In this document: piece after piece, positions 33,291-44,365 of the stretch
How the letters are laid out: the number at the start of each line of letters is the position of its first letter
Numbering within the stretch: the stretch's first letter is position 1
Source: Cloeon dipterum
Lineage: Eukaryota; Arthropoda; Insecta; Ephemeroptera; Baetidae
DNA: 64,000 nt
Direction: 5' to 3'
NCBI RefSeq assembly: GCF_949628265.1
Contig: NC_088789.1
Span: forward strand, 33,039,883 to 33,103,882
Program-made: the position numbers and the translations under genes
Notes under the pieces: model-generated
Seen by the model: only the letters and a program-made list of their open reading frames with translations
What the model was told of the DNA's origin: nothing
Databases searched by the model: none

Positions 33291-34990
33291 AAATATCAGC
33301 GTTTACTATTCTTGAGATAATTGTGCTATTTTTTGCACAAAGTAGGTTATTTTCGTCCAGGCTGTGAAAAACACGTTTTTATTTCATTAAATGGTCGTCT
33401 CTTTTGGAAGATTAGAGTTTGCCTCAATAAATGGCATAAAATTGTATGATTCTCGTGTCTCTAAATGATTTGAAGCTCAGAATAAAAATAGTCCATCCCA
33501 AATTCTATCCCAGCCCGCGGCTGCCGCAAACTCTCTCTTTCTCTCTCTCTCACAAACGCACACACGCACATTTAAAGCAGTGGAGGGATCGGCGTGAATT
33601 ATTATTATTTCTATCGGGCCGGGAAGAGCTTTGACTTTGACCTTGGCTTCGATTCGGCCGCGGCCTTCGAATTTAGGAGATTATTTACAAGTTTAGAGGC
33701 GGCATTTTTCGCCGCTCAAATTTTTAGATGACACCGCCTTTAAATTGTCAATGCCCAATGACTGAAAAACATCACAGGTCGAAATTCAAGGTAATTTTCT
33801 TCGACCTCTCTTCGTAATTTGATTTTACCCGCGAAATTCTACACAAGATTTATCAGCGTCGGAAATCTTCGACTTTGCATAGCCGAGATAAGAAAAGTTG
33901 TAGAAATTATTGCTGGCCTAGGAAAGATTATCGGCTGGTGTCAAAAGTCCAAATAGATGTTATCGCGCGCGTTTAAAAAAGAGGTGCGGCAAATAAAGAG
34001 GCTCATTTTGTGGGAACAATAATTATGGACTGATTCCGATTGTCAACCACTTCGAGAGGACGCGTACAGCTTCAATGTAAGTACACTGAATCTGAGATGG
34101 CAAAATGTCAGCCATTTTTTGAAGAAATAATTTGAGGTAATAATTCTGGTGTGAAATTTACCTAATTTCCAAGTCTCGAGGAGAGACTATTTTGCCGTCA
34201 GCTCTCTTTAAAAGTAAGAATTTCAAAACACCTTTTTAATTTATAACTAAAATTGAACACATGTTCGCATATATTTTATTTCGATGATTTAGAAAATAAA
34301 TAAATAATGCAATGCCATAAAAATACGTTAAAACTAGAGCTCTCAGCGGCGAGACAATATTTTAAACGTGAAGTTTGGTAATGTTAACGGCCCGTAGAAC
34401 CAGAAAATATACACTTTTTTACCCTTTACCGATGACTGGCGTGGCTGGCGGCTGCCAACCTGACCAAAAATATGCCGCCTGAGATCTCTAGTTTAACCAA
34501 AAAATAGATTGAAAGTTTTGTTGGTTAAAAGAATAGAATTTCTTTAACAATTAACACTTTGTTCGTTCCCGCGACGTGAAAACCAGAGATAAAAAAGACA
34601 AGTTTGCTTCATCCCACGCAAATAGAGCACGTAGATAAGAAAACGCTCTCAATATTTGAGTGAAAAGCAGTCCGAATCCATAGATAAGGATGAGACTTCT
34701 ATTGGTGTTCTCTCTCATTCTTTTTTATAAAATCAAATCCTCCGTCGGCACCCCAAGAGCGAACTGATAAGGCTCAAGGGACTCCTCGCGCCGTCCGATC
34801 GACGCGAAAATTGCCGGGCGGGCTTCTCAGAGAGTCATATTTTTGTTTATCACCCGTTACGACCCCCGAGGGGTGGATACACACTCGATCGTTTCTCGAT
34901 TCGCTTAACACGGATGGCAACTCTCGTGCCTTTAGTATTATTTAAATTAAAACTCAGGGACCTTTTTCCCCTAGCGAGTGACGATTTCCC
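33291..34990. other. Stretch without recognised gene
   Basis: The stretch contains a CT/CA-rich microsatellite at about 33533-33572 and a segment at 34545-34645 that matches 16170-16265. No coding region is supported. It may be mostly the 5' intron of NACHT-ANK gene 2. Confidence 0.4.
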
Positions 34991-34999
34991 GCCAGTCTT

Positions 35000-35308
35000 A
35001 GGGGCGGATTATGGTTCTGTTTTTTAGCTTGAGCTTGAAACACTGTACCGTGCTATCCTTATACCCAGCGTTGTCATTTTCTTTCAAGGTTGCGTTGCCG
35101 TGATCCGCCTTTTACTGACAAATAAATCTTTAAAAAATCGATTAACTCACCGATCTAATTCTAAGTCGATGTTTTGATTCTGGGGGCGGATTAAGGCACC
35201 GTTTTTTTTAGCTTGACTTTGACAGAAAATGGCAACGCTGGGCGAAAGGCTTGCATTGTACAGTTTTTCAAGGTCGAGTTAAAAAACGATGCCGTAATCC
35301 ACCCCCTG
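35000..35308. mobile_element. Two inverted copies of a small fold-back element
   Basis: Segments 35000-35115 and 35181-35308 each begin with a GGGGCGGATTA-like end and finish with its approximate reverse complement (GTGATCCGCC; GTAATCCACCCCC). The reverse complement of the first matches the second ('AACGCTGGG', 'GTACAGT', 'TCAAGCTC'), so the two lie in opposite orientation. They are about 115-130 bp long with no coding capacity: a MITE-like pair just upstream of gene 2. Confidence 0.6.
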
Positions 35309-35451
35309 AAAATAATCTAGTGTTTTTGAAATTAATAAATAATTTTGAATTTTTATTTATTCTCGTTTCGGAACTTTCTTTGATTTCAGTTTTAAAATCA
35401 AATGGAAACAAAAGAGCTTTGTGAAAACGTGATTATAGTCATCCCAGTAAG

Positions 35452-38400
35452 ATGCAAATAGAGACGAATTATTTCGCTTACTGTTTGGACACGAACACCA
35501 AAAAAAATTACTTCATTGTACCGTCAAAGTATTTGAAACCAAGACCACAAGCCAAACATTCGAATCCAGGAGTTGCCTGGGACACTCTTGGACAACAATT
35601 CTGGGGAGGTGTGTTCCAATCAGCATGGAACGAGTCTTTGGAGGTGGACCCTGACGATGGGTCCTTCCTGGACCAAAAACCCGACAAAGATTTCGGGCAG
35701 TTGCTCACCGAGGCAGAGTACAAAGAATGTCTCGTTCTTGCCACTGCTTCCTCCGTCGAAGAACTGCAACAGTACGTCCAAACGTGCAACATCAAAGTTC
35801 CAAATAAATACCGACGTTTGGACGATTCTGATGCTTCAGGAAGTCAACAACATGACGAGCTTCAGCAGGTACATCAACAGTTTATTTTCTTTAAACCACT
35901 ATTGTCAAAGGATGAATTGATCTTGACGTCTATAGAACCCGAAACCTCAGACAAATAATAAAAACAGACTCTCTATGACGATGTTTCAGCAAAACGAGCA
36001 ATTATTCAGGTGTGGAGAATCCAATCAGCAAGAGAGTAGCATAGATCACTCAATGGTCTCGCAAAGCTCGGAGTCAGAACCTGTTTCTGCAAGAGAAACT
36101 CCTTTGCTTAAGCCACCAGAGGTCACTGTCAGGGGTTTACCTGACGAAATATCGTCAGGTAAAACCCCGACAGTCACAGAGAAAGAACTAGAAGAACCGA
36201 TCAAATCACATGATGTCTCGGAGAATAATGAGAGAAGTAATTTCTCATTGATGAGTTTTCACTACAAAGATATCATCCATAATTACTTAAGAGTTGTGAA
36301 GAAATAATGGCTATATTCATTTATTCCAGGCGAAACACACATTCGACCTGAAGGGGTTGCGAATCTAGGATTTTTCGAAATTGAAACTGATGGAATAGTA
36401 ACCAGGAAAAACGCAGACAAGTACTTTTCCTGATTTTAGATCTAATTCGACACTTAAGTTTCGCTCTTTTAAGTGTTTGTGTCCTGGTCATTCACTACAA
36501 GTTCAAAGACAATCCTTTGGAAACGTTCCGAAACGGAGACGCCTGTGATGTGGAAAACCTCAAAACCTTTTTCGGGAAAAACCGAAATTGCAATATCCGT
36601 AACTTACAGTCACCGGACAAAAAGACATTGATCCAACTTCTCGGCGATGAAGAAAAGCTTTTGCAGTTTTTCAACACACAAGGTATCGATCTCGTTCAAA
36701 TCAAAATTTATGTTAACTTTTATGATGACTTGTCTGAATCAGATGACGTGCCCTCTGTTTTCTGGCTTTTCATTCTTTCTCATGGGTCTGAAAACGGAAC
36801 GATAGCGACCGACCACTTTGATGACGAAATTGAGGAGAACGAATATTTCACAACAGACGAGGTCTTTGACTCATTACAGAGGCTAAAGAGATTCAAAAAG
36901 TGTCTGAAAATCGTGAATTTTGGGGTAAGCTTCGACCACACAATTTAAAAACTAGATAAAAAGGAAAATTACGAGATGAATGTATATAGTCATGTATCAA
37001 AATATTCTTTTATACATTTCAGCCATGTCGGGGGTCATTGGATGATTCGAAGTTTGATTTAAAGAATTCATACACAAAATATGCAAACAGGAATTCATGC
37101 CGAATCATTACTCGCCACGGAATGCAAAACTTTGTCGTGTTCTATTCGACAGTTGAAAGTAATTTTTTAACGGCAACGATTGCTGTTTACCATAGCCACT
37201 AATTTATTTTAATCAAAATTACAGCGACAATGGCAAACACTAATAAAACAGGTTCATGGTTTGTCAGTAATATCTGCTTGTGTCTGAACAACACTGATGA
37301 TGAGTCCTTGTTGAAATTCTTCACCATCGTTCAGAGTCGAATGCATGTAAAGTCACGCGATTACAGGACCTTTGCCAACACGCCTCTAGGACAGACACCA
37401 GAGCTCAAAATGTTTCAACAGGACAAAAAATTCTTTATCTCAAAGTGAGTTTTATAAGGATTTTGATATAAACAATCCAGCCTGACTTCGCCATAAATTA
37501 CAAGAATCTATAAAAATAAACCAAAAACATTATAACAGTTTCAAACAAATTATTTTCACAGAACAAAAACGACAGCAAAACCTGTTTCAAACTATGATGC
37601 GAAGAGGGACACGAGCAAAGTCAGAAATGAACCAATTTCTCCATATTTCTCCTGGAAATCAGATGAAGGACAAGATATCAGGGGCCGCAGAGGTTTCCTT
37701 CTATCCGTGGTCCAAAGCAAACAAGTGCTAGAAATGAAAAGAGTTCTTCAGAACCTAGACTTCGAAATTAGAGACTGGATACTGAGTGGATCATCGATGG
37801 AGTTTTATTTTAAGATGGGTGAGCATCAAAATTGAACAATGAAGGAATTACAAATGGTTTAATACTGGTTTTACAGTTACCGAAATGGAACCAGACGTGG
37901 GCTGCATCATGACCTGCATATTTGGACCTGTGTGTGAAAACGAACAGAATGAGGTTTGCGTGCGCGTGCAAAAGGACAAAGAGATTCCAATCACGGACAT
38001 CCTACACAGTTTGGTCGGCCCAAATAACGATAAATTGATAGGAAAACCGAAAATTCTGTTCGTTGTTAACATGGAAGCACCACAAACGGACAATGTAAGC
38101 TCTACTTGTACTGATAGAATAGAGTATTATGATACATATATTTTAATTTAGATCTTTGTGCACATGAAAGATTTACAAGTGTCTGCAACAAACCACAGTG
38201 GCTGGCTAGTATTGATCCTAAGATATGAAGGTAATTTTAAAATGCTTACATGTCTTTGAGGATTAATTAAAAAATCTGTAACTTAGATGCATTAGAGCAG
38301 TTGATTGAACTCTTCGGAAACATCAGTGAGAAAAGCCTGCAAGAACTTCTGGAGCCTCTGCTAACTCGTGAGTCCAAAAGAGAGGATGCGGTTCTTCTCA

Positions 38401-40454
38401 ATTCTACATTGCAGTATCTCATCCAATTTCCTATTTGGTCGAGAGCATTTGTCAAACCCGATTTCAAGGTTAAAAAGACAAAATTATACCGCAACCAAAT
38501 GGTTTGTTTTGAAAATTCAACGGAACCACATATTGAGGAAAAGATTGATTTTGAAACATTATTAAAAAAGGTCAAACATTTCCTCGAAAATTCCCAAATT
38601 TCAAGCGATACTGGTTCTTCATTGATGTCAAACCCCGTCAGAGATTTAAATGCTGTTTCTGAAGCGAGCGATGTTTGGATATTTAATTCCATTGCTGGGT
38701 CGGGCAAATCAACCATTCTTGGGGAAATGGCGCAACAACTCTCCAAACTTGATGGAGAGTTAAAAATACTGCAAATTCCACTCAAAAAGTACTATCAGTA
38801 CTTGCAAGAAATTCCTGTGATGAGCGTGGATGAAATTGGATTCCTGGAAAAGACAACTTGCAATTCTCAAGCAGATATCAAACACTGGATTGAGAAGAGA
38901 GAACTAATTGTTTTCCTCGACGGTTTTGACGAGGTGTGTTCTGAATTCAGAGAAAAAATCATCAAAATTCTGATTGCATTAATTAATGCAAGAGTCCCAC
39001 TCTTTATCGGGACGAGGCCTCACGAAGTGCACCACATTCAAGAGAGGATAAAAAACTCGACGATAGTTGAGATCGAACCCCTTGATGAAGAAAAGCAAAT
39101 CGAGTTTCTGCGAATCGTGGCGCGAAAAAATCCAAATGAAATCGAAGAATTGAGGAAAATCTTCAAAGACCAAGGTATTCTGGGAAATCCGCTCTATCTC
39201 ACCTTGTTGGCCGAGTACACCGGTGATGGAAACTTGTACAAAATCTTTGAAAATATAGTGCGGTGCAAAGTGGAAATTGGTTTGAAGAGAGAAAATGGAG
39301 GAAAAGATGTCGGAGAGGAGACGATTGACAAATTATTGAAGCTCAATCAATTTGTGGCCTCTCGTTTTGTAACAGGAGTGAATAAGATCGACGACGACAG
39401 TGTTACACAGGAAGAATTGGAAAAGATGAACGCCGTTGGAGTTGTTACATATTCCAAGAACAGCTTAGTTTTCCCTCACCAAATGTTTGCGGAATTTCTT
39501 ACCGCACAAAAGTTCGTATACGATTTAAAAAATCCAGGCAATGAAAAGGTGCCCTTGTTCAACGATGATTTGATGCAGTGCAGAAAGTTCGTAGACCTCT
39601 TCTTTTCTACGAAGATTGGAATAGACGCATCCTACGCAGAGGCTTTTAAGGATTTTGCGGAATTGAACGACCCTTTGGAATTAGTCAAGATAATTTGTCG
39701 AGAGAATTTGATACAAATGTTCCTGATGCTCAACCTCGATCTCTCATTAAAAGATGAAGACGGCAAAAACGCTTTGCACTTCGCACTGCGGCACCTGGAA
39801 ATGGTCAAGATGGTTCACGAAAGGAACAGCAATCTAGCGACCGAAACAACCAACAATGGAGAGAGCTGTCTCCACCTGGCGATTGATGACGAGAAATGTA
39901 GCGAGGAAGTGGCTATTTGGCTCATGCAAAACACCCAAGTGGACAAAAACGCTGAAACCAAAACTAAAAACACACCACTTCTCCTTGCAGGTGCAAGAAA
40001 AAAATGGGAAGTGGTACAAAGTCTTGTGTTCACTAATGTTGAACTAAACAAATTTTGTCCAGATGGAAAATCAATTTTGTACTATGCCATCCTATCAAAC
40101 AAGTTAGGCTTGGTAAAAGAACTTATTGATAGAGGCTCGAGCATCAGTCTTAAGGATCAAAATGGAGACACAGCCCTTCATCTTGCTGCTAGGGCTAATA
40201 CAAACCCTGAAATTGTAAAAATTTTGCTTAAAAATGGTGCCGAAGTAAACGCAGAAAACAATGATAAATGGACCGCACTGCATTGCGCCGCAAGATACAA
40301 CCCAGTTTCAGAAATCGTCCAAATGCTGCTCGAAAACGGTGCCGACATTCATTCACGAAACAAAGATGGTCATACAGCCCATCACCTAGCAGCTAGGTCG
40401 AATACAAACCCTGAAATTGTTAAAATTTTGCTTGAAAATGGTGTGCCAAAGTAA
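35452..40454 (+). CDS. Caspase - pseudo-caspase - NACHT - ankyrin protein 2 (NLR-like, short ANK array), about 1407 aa
   Basis: Eleven phase-consistent exons: 35452-35868, 35990-36236, 36330-36420, 36474-36682, 36743-36924, 37023-37158, 37225-37444, 37562-37818, 37877-38094, 38152-38230 and 38287-40454. Start ATG 35452 is preceded by CCCAGTAAG, as in gene 3. Residues 1-139 form an unrecognised domain ('NYFAYCLDTNTKKNYFIVPS', 'GVAWDTLGQQFWGGVFQSAW'), followed by a Ser/Glu-rich linker. The caspase has His335 (LSHGSENG) and Cys384 (PCRGS), then 'FYSTVETT...GSWFV'. The dyad-less caspase-like domain comes next, then NACHT with Lys826 (SIAGSGKST), Walker B 'IVFLDGFDEV' and 'FIGTRPHEVH'. Only about seven ANK repeats follow before a stop. 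ANK-like sequence with stops continues to about 40950, so the array was truncated. A poly(A) signal is at 41139-41144. It may be a functional short form or an early pseudogene. Confidence 0.88.
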
Positions 40455-40950
40455 ACTAACAACATAGTGAAATAAACCGCACTGCATTTGGCCGCTAGAT
40501 TTATCCCAGCTTCAGAAATAATCCAAACGTTCCTTCACTTGTTAAAATTTCATAAACTTCATCTAGCTTTTTGGTATATAATACAAACTTTTAAGTAACG
40601 AAAATTTTGCATGCAAAGTGAATGCACAAGACAATAATATATGGACCACAGTGCATTTTACGCCAGTAGAATTTACCCATCTCCAAAAGAGGCTATTTAG
40701 CCGCTTGAGAAAGGCGCCATGATAAATGAAAAAACTTTTAATGGGTAGACTGCTTTATTTCTCGCAGTTATAACCTTAATATTCAGAAAAATGTGGTTCA
40801 AATTGCGGGAACTCTCTCCCATGGACACGCGCGTTACAAAATACTGCTCGACCATGGTGCCATAGTAAATAAAATACGGTTAAGAATGAAAAAGAGTGAA
40901 GTTCTTAAAAGATTAGAAAAAAATGACTCTGACCTTTTGTCTTTAGTGAT
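40455..40950 (+). pseudogene. Relic of the lost ANK array of gene 2
   Basis: Beyond the stop, broken frames still show ankyrin residues such as 'TALHLAARFIPASEIIQ', a 'MDHSAFYASRI'-type remnant of TALH(Y/F)A, and 'TALFLAVI', interrupted by stops and frameshifts. In gene 3 the equivalent position continues as a long intact array. The relic shows the ancestral copy was longer. Confidence 0.65.
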
Positions 40951-41138
40951 CTAATAGGTTGTTGCTTATTTTGCTTGTAAAAATCTGCTTATAGTAAATA
41001 AACCAGTCAAATTGAATGGAAGAATATCGATATTACGCCGCACACTAGCAGAGTCGAGACTCTTTGTTGTTCTGCTATCCACATCAGAATCACATGAGAC
41101 TAAAATTTTTACGAATGTAATTAACTATACATATGTAT

Positions 41139-41144
41139 AATAAA
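41139..41144 (+). other. Candidate poly(A) signal after gene 2
   Basis: AATAAA lies about 690 bp after the stop of gene 2, just past the ANK relic. It fits the position of an original 3' end used before the array was truncated. Confidence 0.3.
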
Positions 41145-41499
41145 TAATACAGTAGCTTTTCAAGTGTAAAAATGAAATCCATTTATGTATCATACAACCA
41201 ATTATTATGAGTGTATAGAAATAAGAAATAAACATTAACTGTGACCTTTTGGAAGAACTATAAAATACTTTTTAGTAATAAATGAGTTATCTTTTGTTTA
41301 ATTTTTAGTGTCGATGTATTAAATTAATGACACATGCAAATATTTGGGACGAATGGAATAAAAATATACTGGTATTGGAATGTTTAAAATATAACAGTTT
41401 CATAAAAGATTTATTTGATTTTTATTATTTTGCGTAACCATTGAACATGTATTAGTGTTAGATTTCATAATTTTTTAATTTTCGCCCTTAACTAGAAAA

Positions 41500-41930
41500 T
41501 CACAAAAGCTTTTCCTCGTCGCTGAGAAGATCCAGCAAATCCTCTGTTTTTCAGTGTTAGTAAAAATCTTTGAAGTAGCAATTCTTGTTCTCTCCAAAGG
41601 TTTTTCCCACGTTTCGGATAACTAACTTATACGCGAAGAATAATTAAATTCATATGTTTCGTGTTCATGATCGAGCTGGCTATTAGTGCTATACTTGTTG
41701 CTTTTGCTGCTCACGATCGCTGGATTTGTGGGAAACAAGAAAAGAAACCAATTTTCTGGATGTCTCATAAAGGTGCATGAGAAATTCGTTTTCAAAGGTG
41801 AACCTACCCTGCGGGCGCATGACCTTCTGCAACACCTGCACTGAACCTTCATGCAAAGCTTTCGGAAGAAAAATCGACGCAGAAGAAAATTTTTTATGTT
41901 GGTCACGTGGAAAATAATAAAATATGCCTT
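41500..41930 (-). pseudogene. Possible minus-strand gene remnant, unidentified
   Basis: The minus strand shows short protein-like pieces: 'IFLPKALHEGSVQVLQKVMR' (20 residues, ending at a GGTAGGT donor, about 41880-41810), 'ENEFLMHLYETSRKL' (about 41795-41750), and 'EDLLDLLSDEEKLL' before a stop (about 41543-41502, after AAAAACAG). They could be small exons of one gene or unrelated debris. The last piece resembles 'LLQLLGDEEKLL' of the caspase exon on the opposite strand, probably by chance. I cannot name a family. Confidence 0.25.
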
Positions 41931-42593
41931 TGTCGAATCACTTTTATTGGTTTATCGTAATCTGTAATGGAAGTTTCTGCCTGGAGAAAGTTGGATTAAT
42001 TTTTGTCCGTATTTGCTGCAAAATTGACAAGAGGATCTTTTAATCTGCGCAGGAACAGCTGGAAAAAATTAAAAGTGAGTTAAGGAATGCACTGATTTGG
42101 TAAATAATTTCTGATTGGTAAAAAATTCAAGCGCTCGATAAAATTTTGTTTTATTTGCTGCTATTTTAAAAATACGCGATGCTGGTTCAAAATCAATCGT
42201 GGCTGCCAGTCATGTGATCAAATTAACCCAGGAGAGCCATATATAAAACCTAATAAATAAAGTATTGACATTCAATCTCTCCGGTTTTTCTGAAATTTCT
42301 GCTCTGAAGTGGTGTCCCCAGCGCCGCAAACTCTGGACCTTCGGATGACGCAACAGTCACACTGTCCTTTGCTGCACTTTTTCGGCACTGCACTAGCGAA
42401 AATATCCTGAAAATCTGTCCAAAAAAACTCACAATGTCCTCACAAACAGAGGGAAGAACTGAAAAAGTTTGCATAAAAACACTTGCATGATGATTTATTC
42501 CGATCCGATCAGCTGGTGAACTGATTGACCAATCACGTGAGCCGTCTCGGTTCTGGCGCGAAACGAACGCAAGCATTATTGAATTGAGCTCGG

Positions 42594-42601
42594 TGACGTC
42601 A
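42594..42601. promoter_or_regulatory. CRE-like palindrome TGACGTCA
   Basis: A perfect TGACGTCA lies in the context GAATTGAGCTCGGTGACGTCA, just upstream of the 119-residue minus-strand frame 42609-42250. The neighbouring CAATTC/GAATTG matches the arrangement at 8725-8740. This is suggestive of a promoter, but no accepted gene is attached. Confidence 0.3.
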
Positions 42602-42959
42602 CAACGCACTATTACTTACACCCACCTGAAAGTGATTTTTTTAAATATTCGCTTCGGGAAATTCTATCTTCTGTTTTTTTGGGTGCTGATTGGTGAGAAG
42701 TTGAGTGTCAAGGCCGCTTTTGCGTTATCAGAGTGGAGAGTTTGGCAGTTTTCAAGATAAAAAAGGAGCAGCCAGCAGCTAAAGAGTGACGAGAAGAACT
42801 CTGTCATGATAAATAAATTTAAAAGCAAATATTGGGCAGCAGCAGTTCAAGTTAATTTATTTTAATTTGTTGCCACGCCATAACACCAAGGTTTTTTGAC
42901 CTTGATTGTTTAATTGTCCATTGGAAAAGACGAGTGAATGAAAAGAAATCGGAAATTAT

Positions 42960-43620
42960 CTGATCGTGAATCGCGTGCTGCTGCGATTGCTTATCCGTCT
43001 TGAGTTTTTTTTTATTTATTTGAGGCACCGAGAGAGGGAAGCTGCTCGGCCACCGCAGCACCGCACGCTCACGCGCCGCCTTTTAATAGATAATCGCGGG
43101 CAGCGACGAAAAGTCTCAGACTCTTTGCTGAGAACAAGAGAGAAAAGGAGGCAGGCGCACATCAGTCGAGGGCGAGAGCAAAACCAGAAGGAAAGACGAA
43201 TGGGCTACACCTTTCTCCCGCTCTGCAATTTTTGTAAGTTTTCCAGCAATCGTATTAACTATACTTGTAGGATCAGAATTATTTTAAATTAGGCAGAGCC
43301 AGAAAGAACTAAAAGGATTTAATATTAAATAGTATTCCTGCAATTGAAACAATTAAATTATTTTCCGAAGCCGTGGTATTTTTTCAAAAGGCGAAAAGTC
43401 TCACATTCTCTAATCTTTACCAGAATTTTCAACATTTCGCGCAAAGATGAAACTTCCAAAAATATTCGGCTAATAGAAAAAGCGGCGCGTGCTGACCTTG
43501 GAAATCTTATCGGCGCATGACATCACCACACAGGAAAGTCTAACTGTTATTGCGTCGTGTTTGAAGAAAGAATTATATTGTCCTTGTTTTTTTTTGTTAC
43601 ATAAAATGGAATTAGAAAAA
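42960..43620. repeat. Dispersed repeat C, copy 3; possible 5' exon of NACHT-ANK gene 3
   Basis: The segment is collinear with 9440-10080 and, over its first part, with 4500-4800. It contains CAATTTTT|GTAAGTTTT at about 43230, a good donor. A likely acceptor TTTTGATTACAG lies at about 44302, some 60 bp before the start codon of gene 3, so a non-coding first exon is possible. Frames here are short and basic and are not accepted as genes. Confidence 0.5.
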
Positions 43621-44365
43621 TGAGCGCTCAAAGTGTGTCGTTGAGAAGCCTAAATCGCATTTAAATTTATTCTCTACTAATATTGCCAAAATTTGGTCAA
43701 AGTCTTCTACATTTTGTGAATTTCCCACGCTGAAATTAATATGAAATCATCGAAAATTAAATAAGAATGCTGCGTGCGAAGAGTCAGCATTGCTACGCTG
43801 TGCTATTTTTGTTTAGCTTTATCTCGAGGGCTGTGTGAGTCGTGTGAGAGGCGCCGCGGTGGTCTCTCCTCTCTGCGAAATAAACAGGAGAGAGACTGAT
43901 CGTGCGGCGCAACCAAATAAAAACCAGAGGGAAATTGTAAAAAATAAAATGTTGAATAAGCCGATGATGAAGATCGTTATGCATGAAAATGCAATGTATT
44001 CTTCTCCCAGTTGTGGATTAATGGAAAAATGCTAAAACGAGACATATTAGTTAGTTCAGTCCTGCTGAAAAACATAAATATAAAATAACATGTTGACTTT
44101 CTGACCTCATCCATTTTTTTCTGGCTTGTAAAACCAGGTTTCAGCATTCGCGTTCTAGTACAGTGCCGAGAAAGGGATAAAATGAGCTAGATAAAAATGT
44201 TTTATAGCATTAACTCTTTAGTCTTGTTACATATGTCACTAAACCCAATAGTATTAATGAATTTTTATTAATTCTCCAGTTGTGTCACTCTTTTTGATTA
44301 CAGATATCTTAATGAAATGGAATTATAACAGCTCGTGAAAACGATACAGTGGTCATCCCAGTAAG

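Noticed and set aside
20634-40051. CRISPR-like or phage defence reading of the NACHT/ANK tandem repeats
   Set aside because: The short-period repeats are in-frame ankyrin codons without spacers, and the locus is eukaryotic with spliceosomal introns.
42250-42609. 119-residue minus-strand frame next to a CRE palindrome
   Set aside because: No family resemblance and no supporting exon. The promoter-like context is noted separately but is not enough to call a gene.
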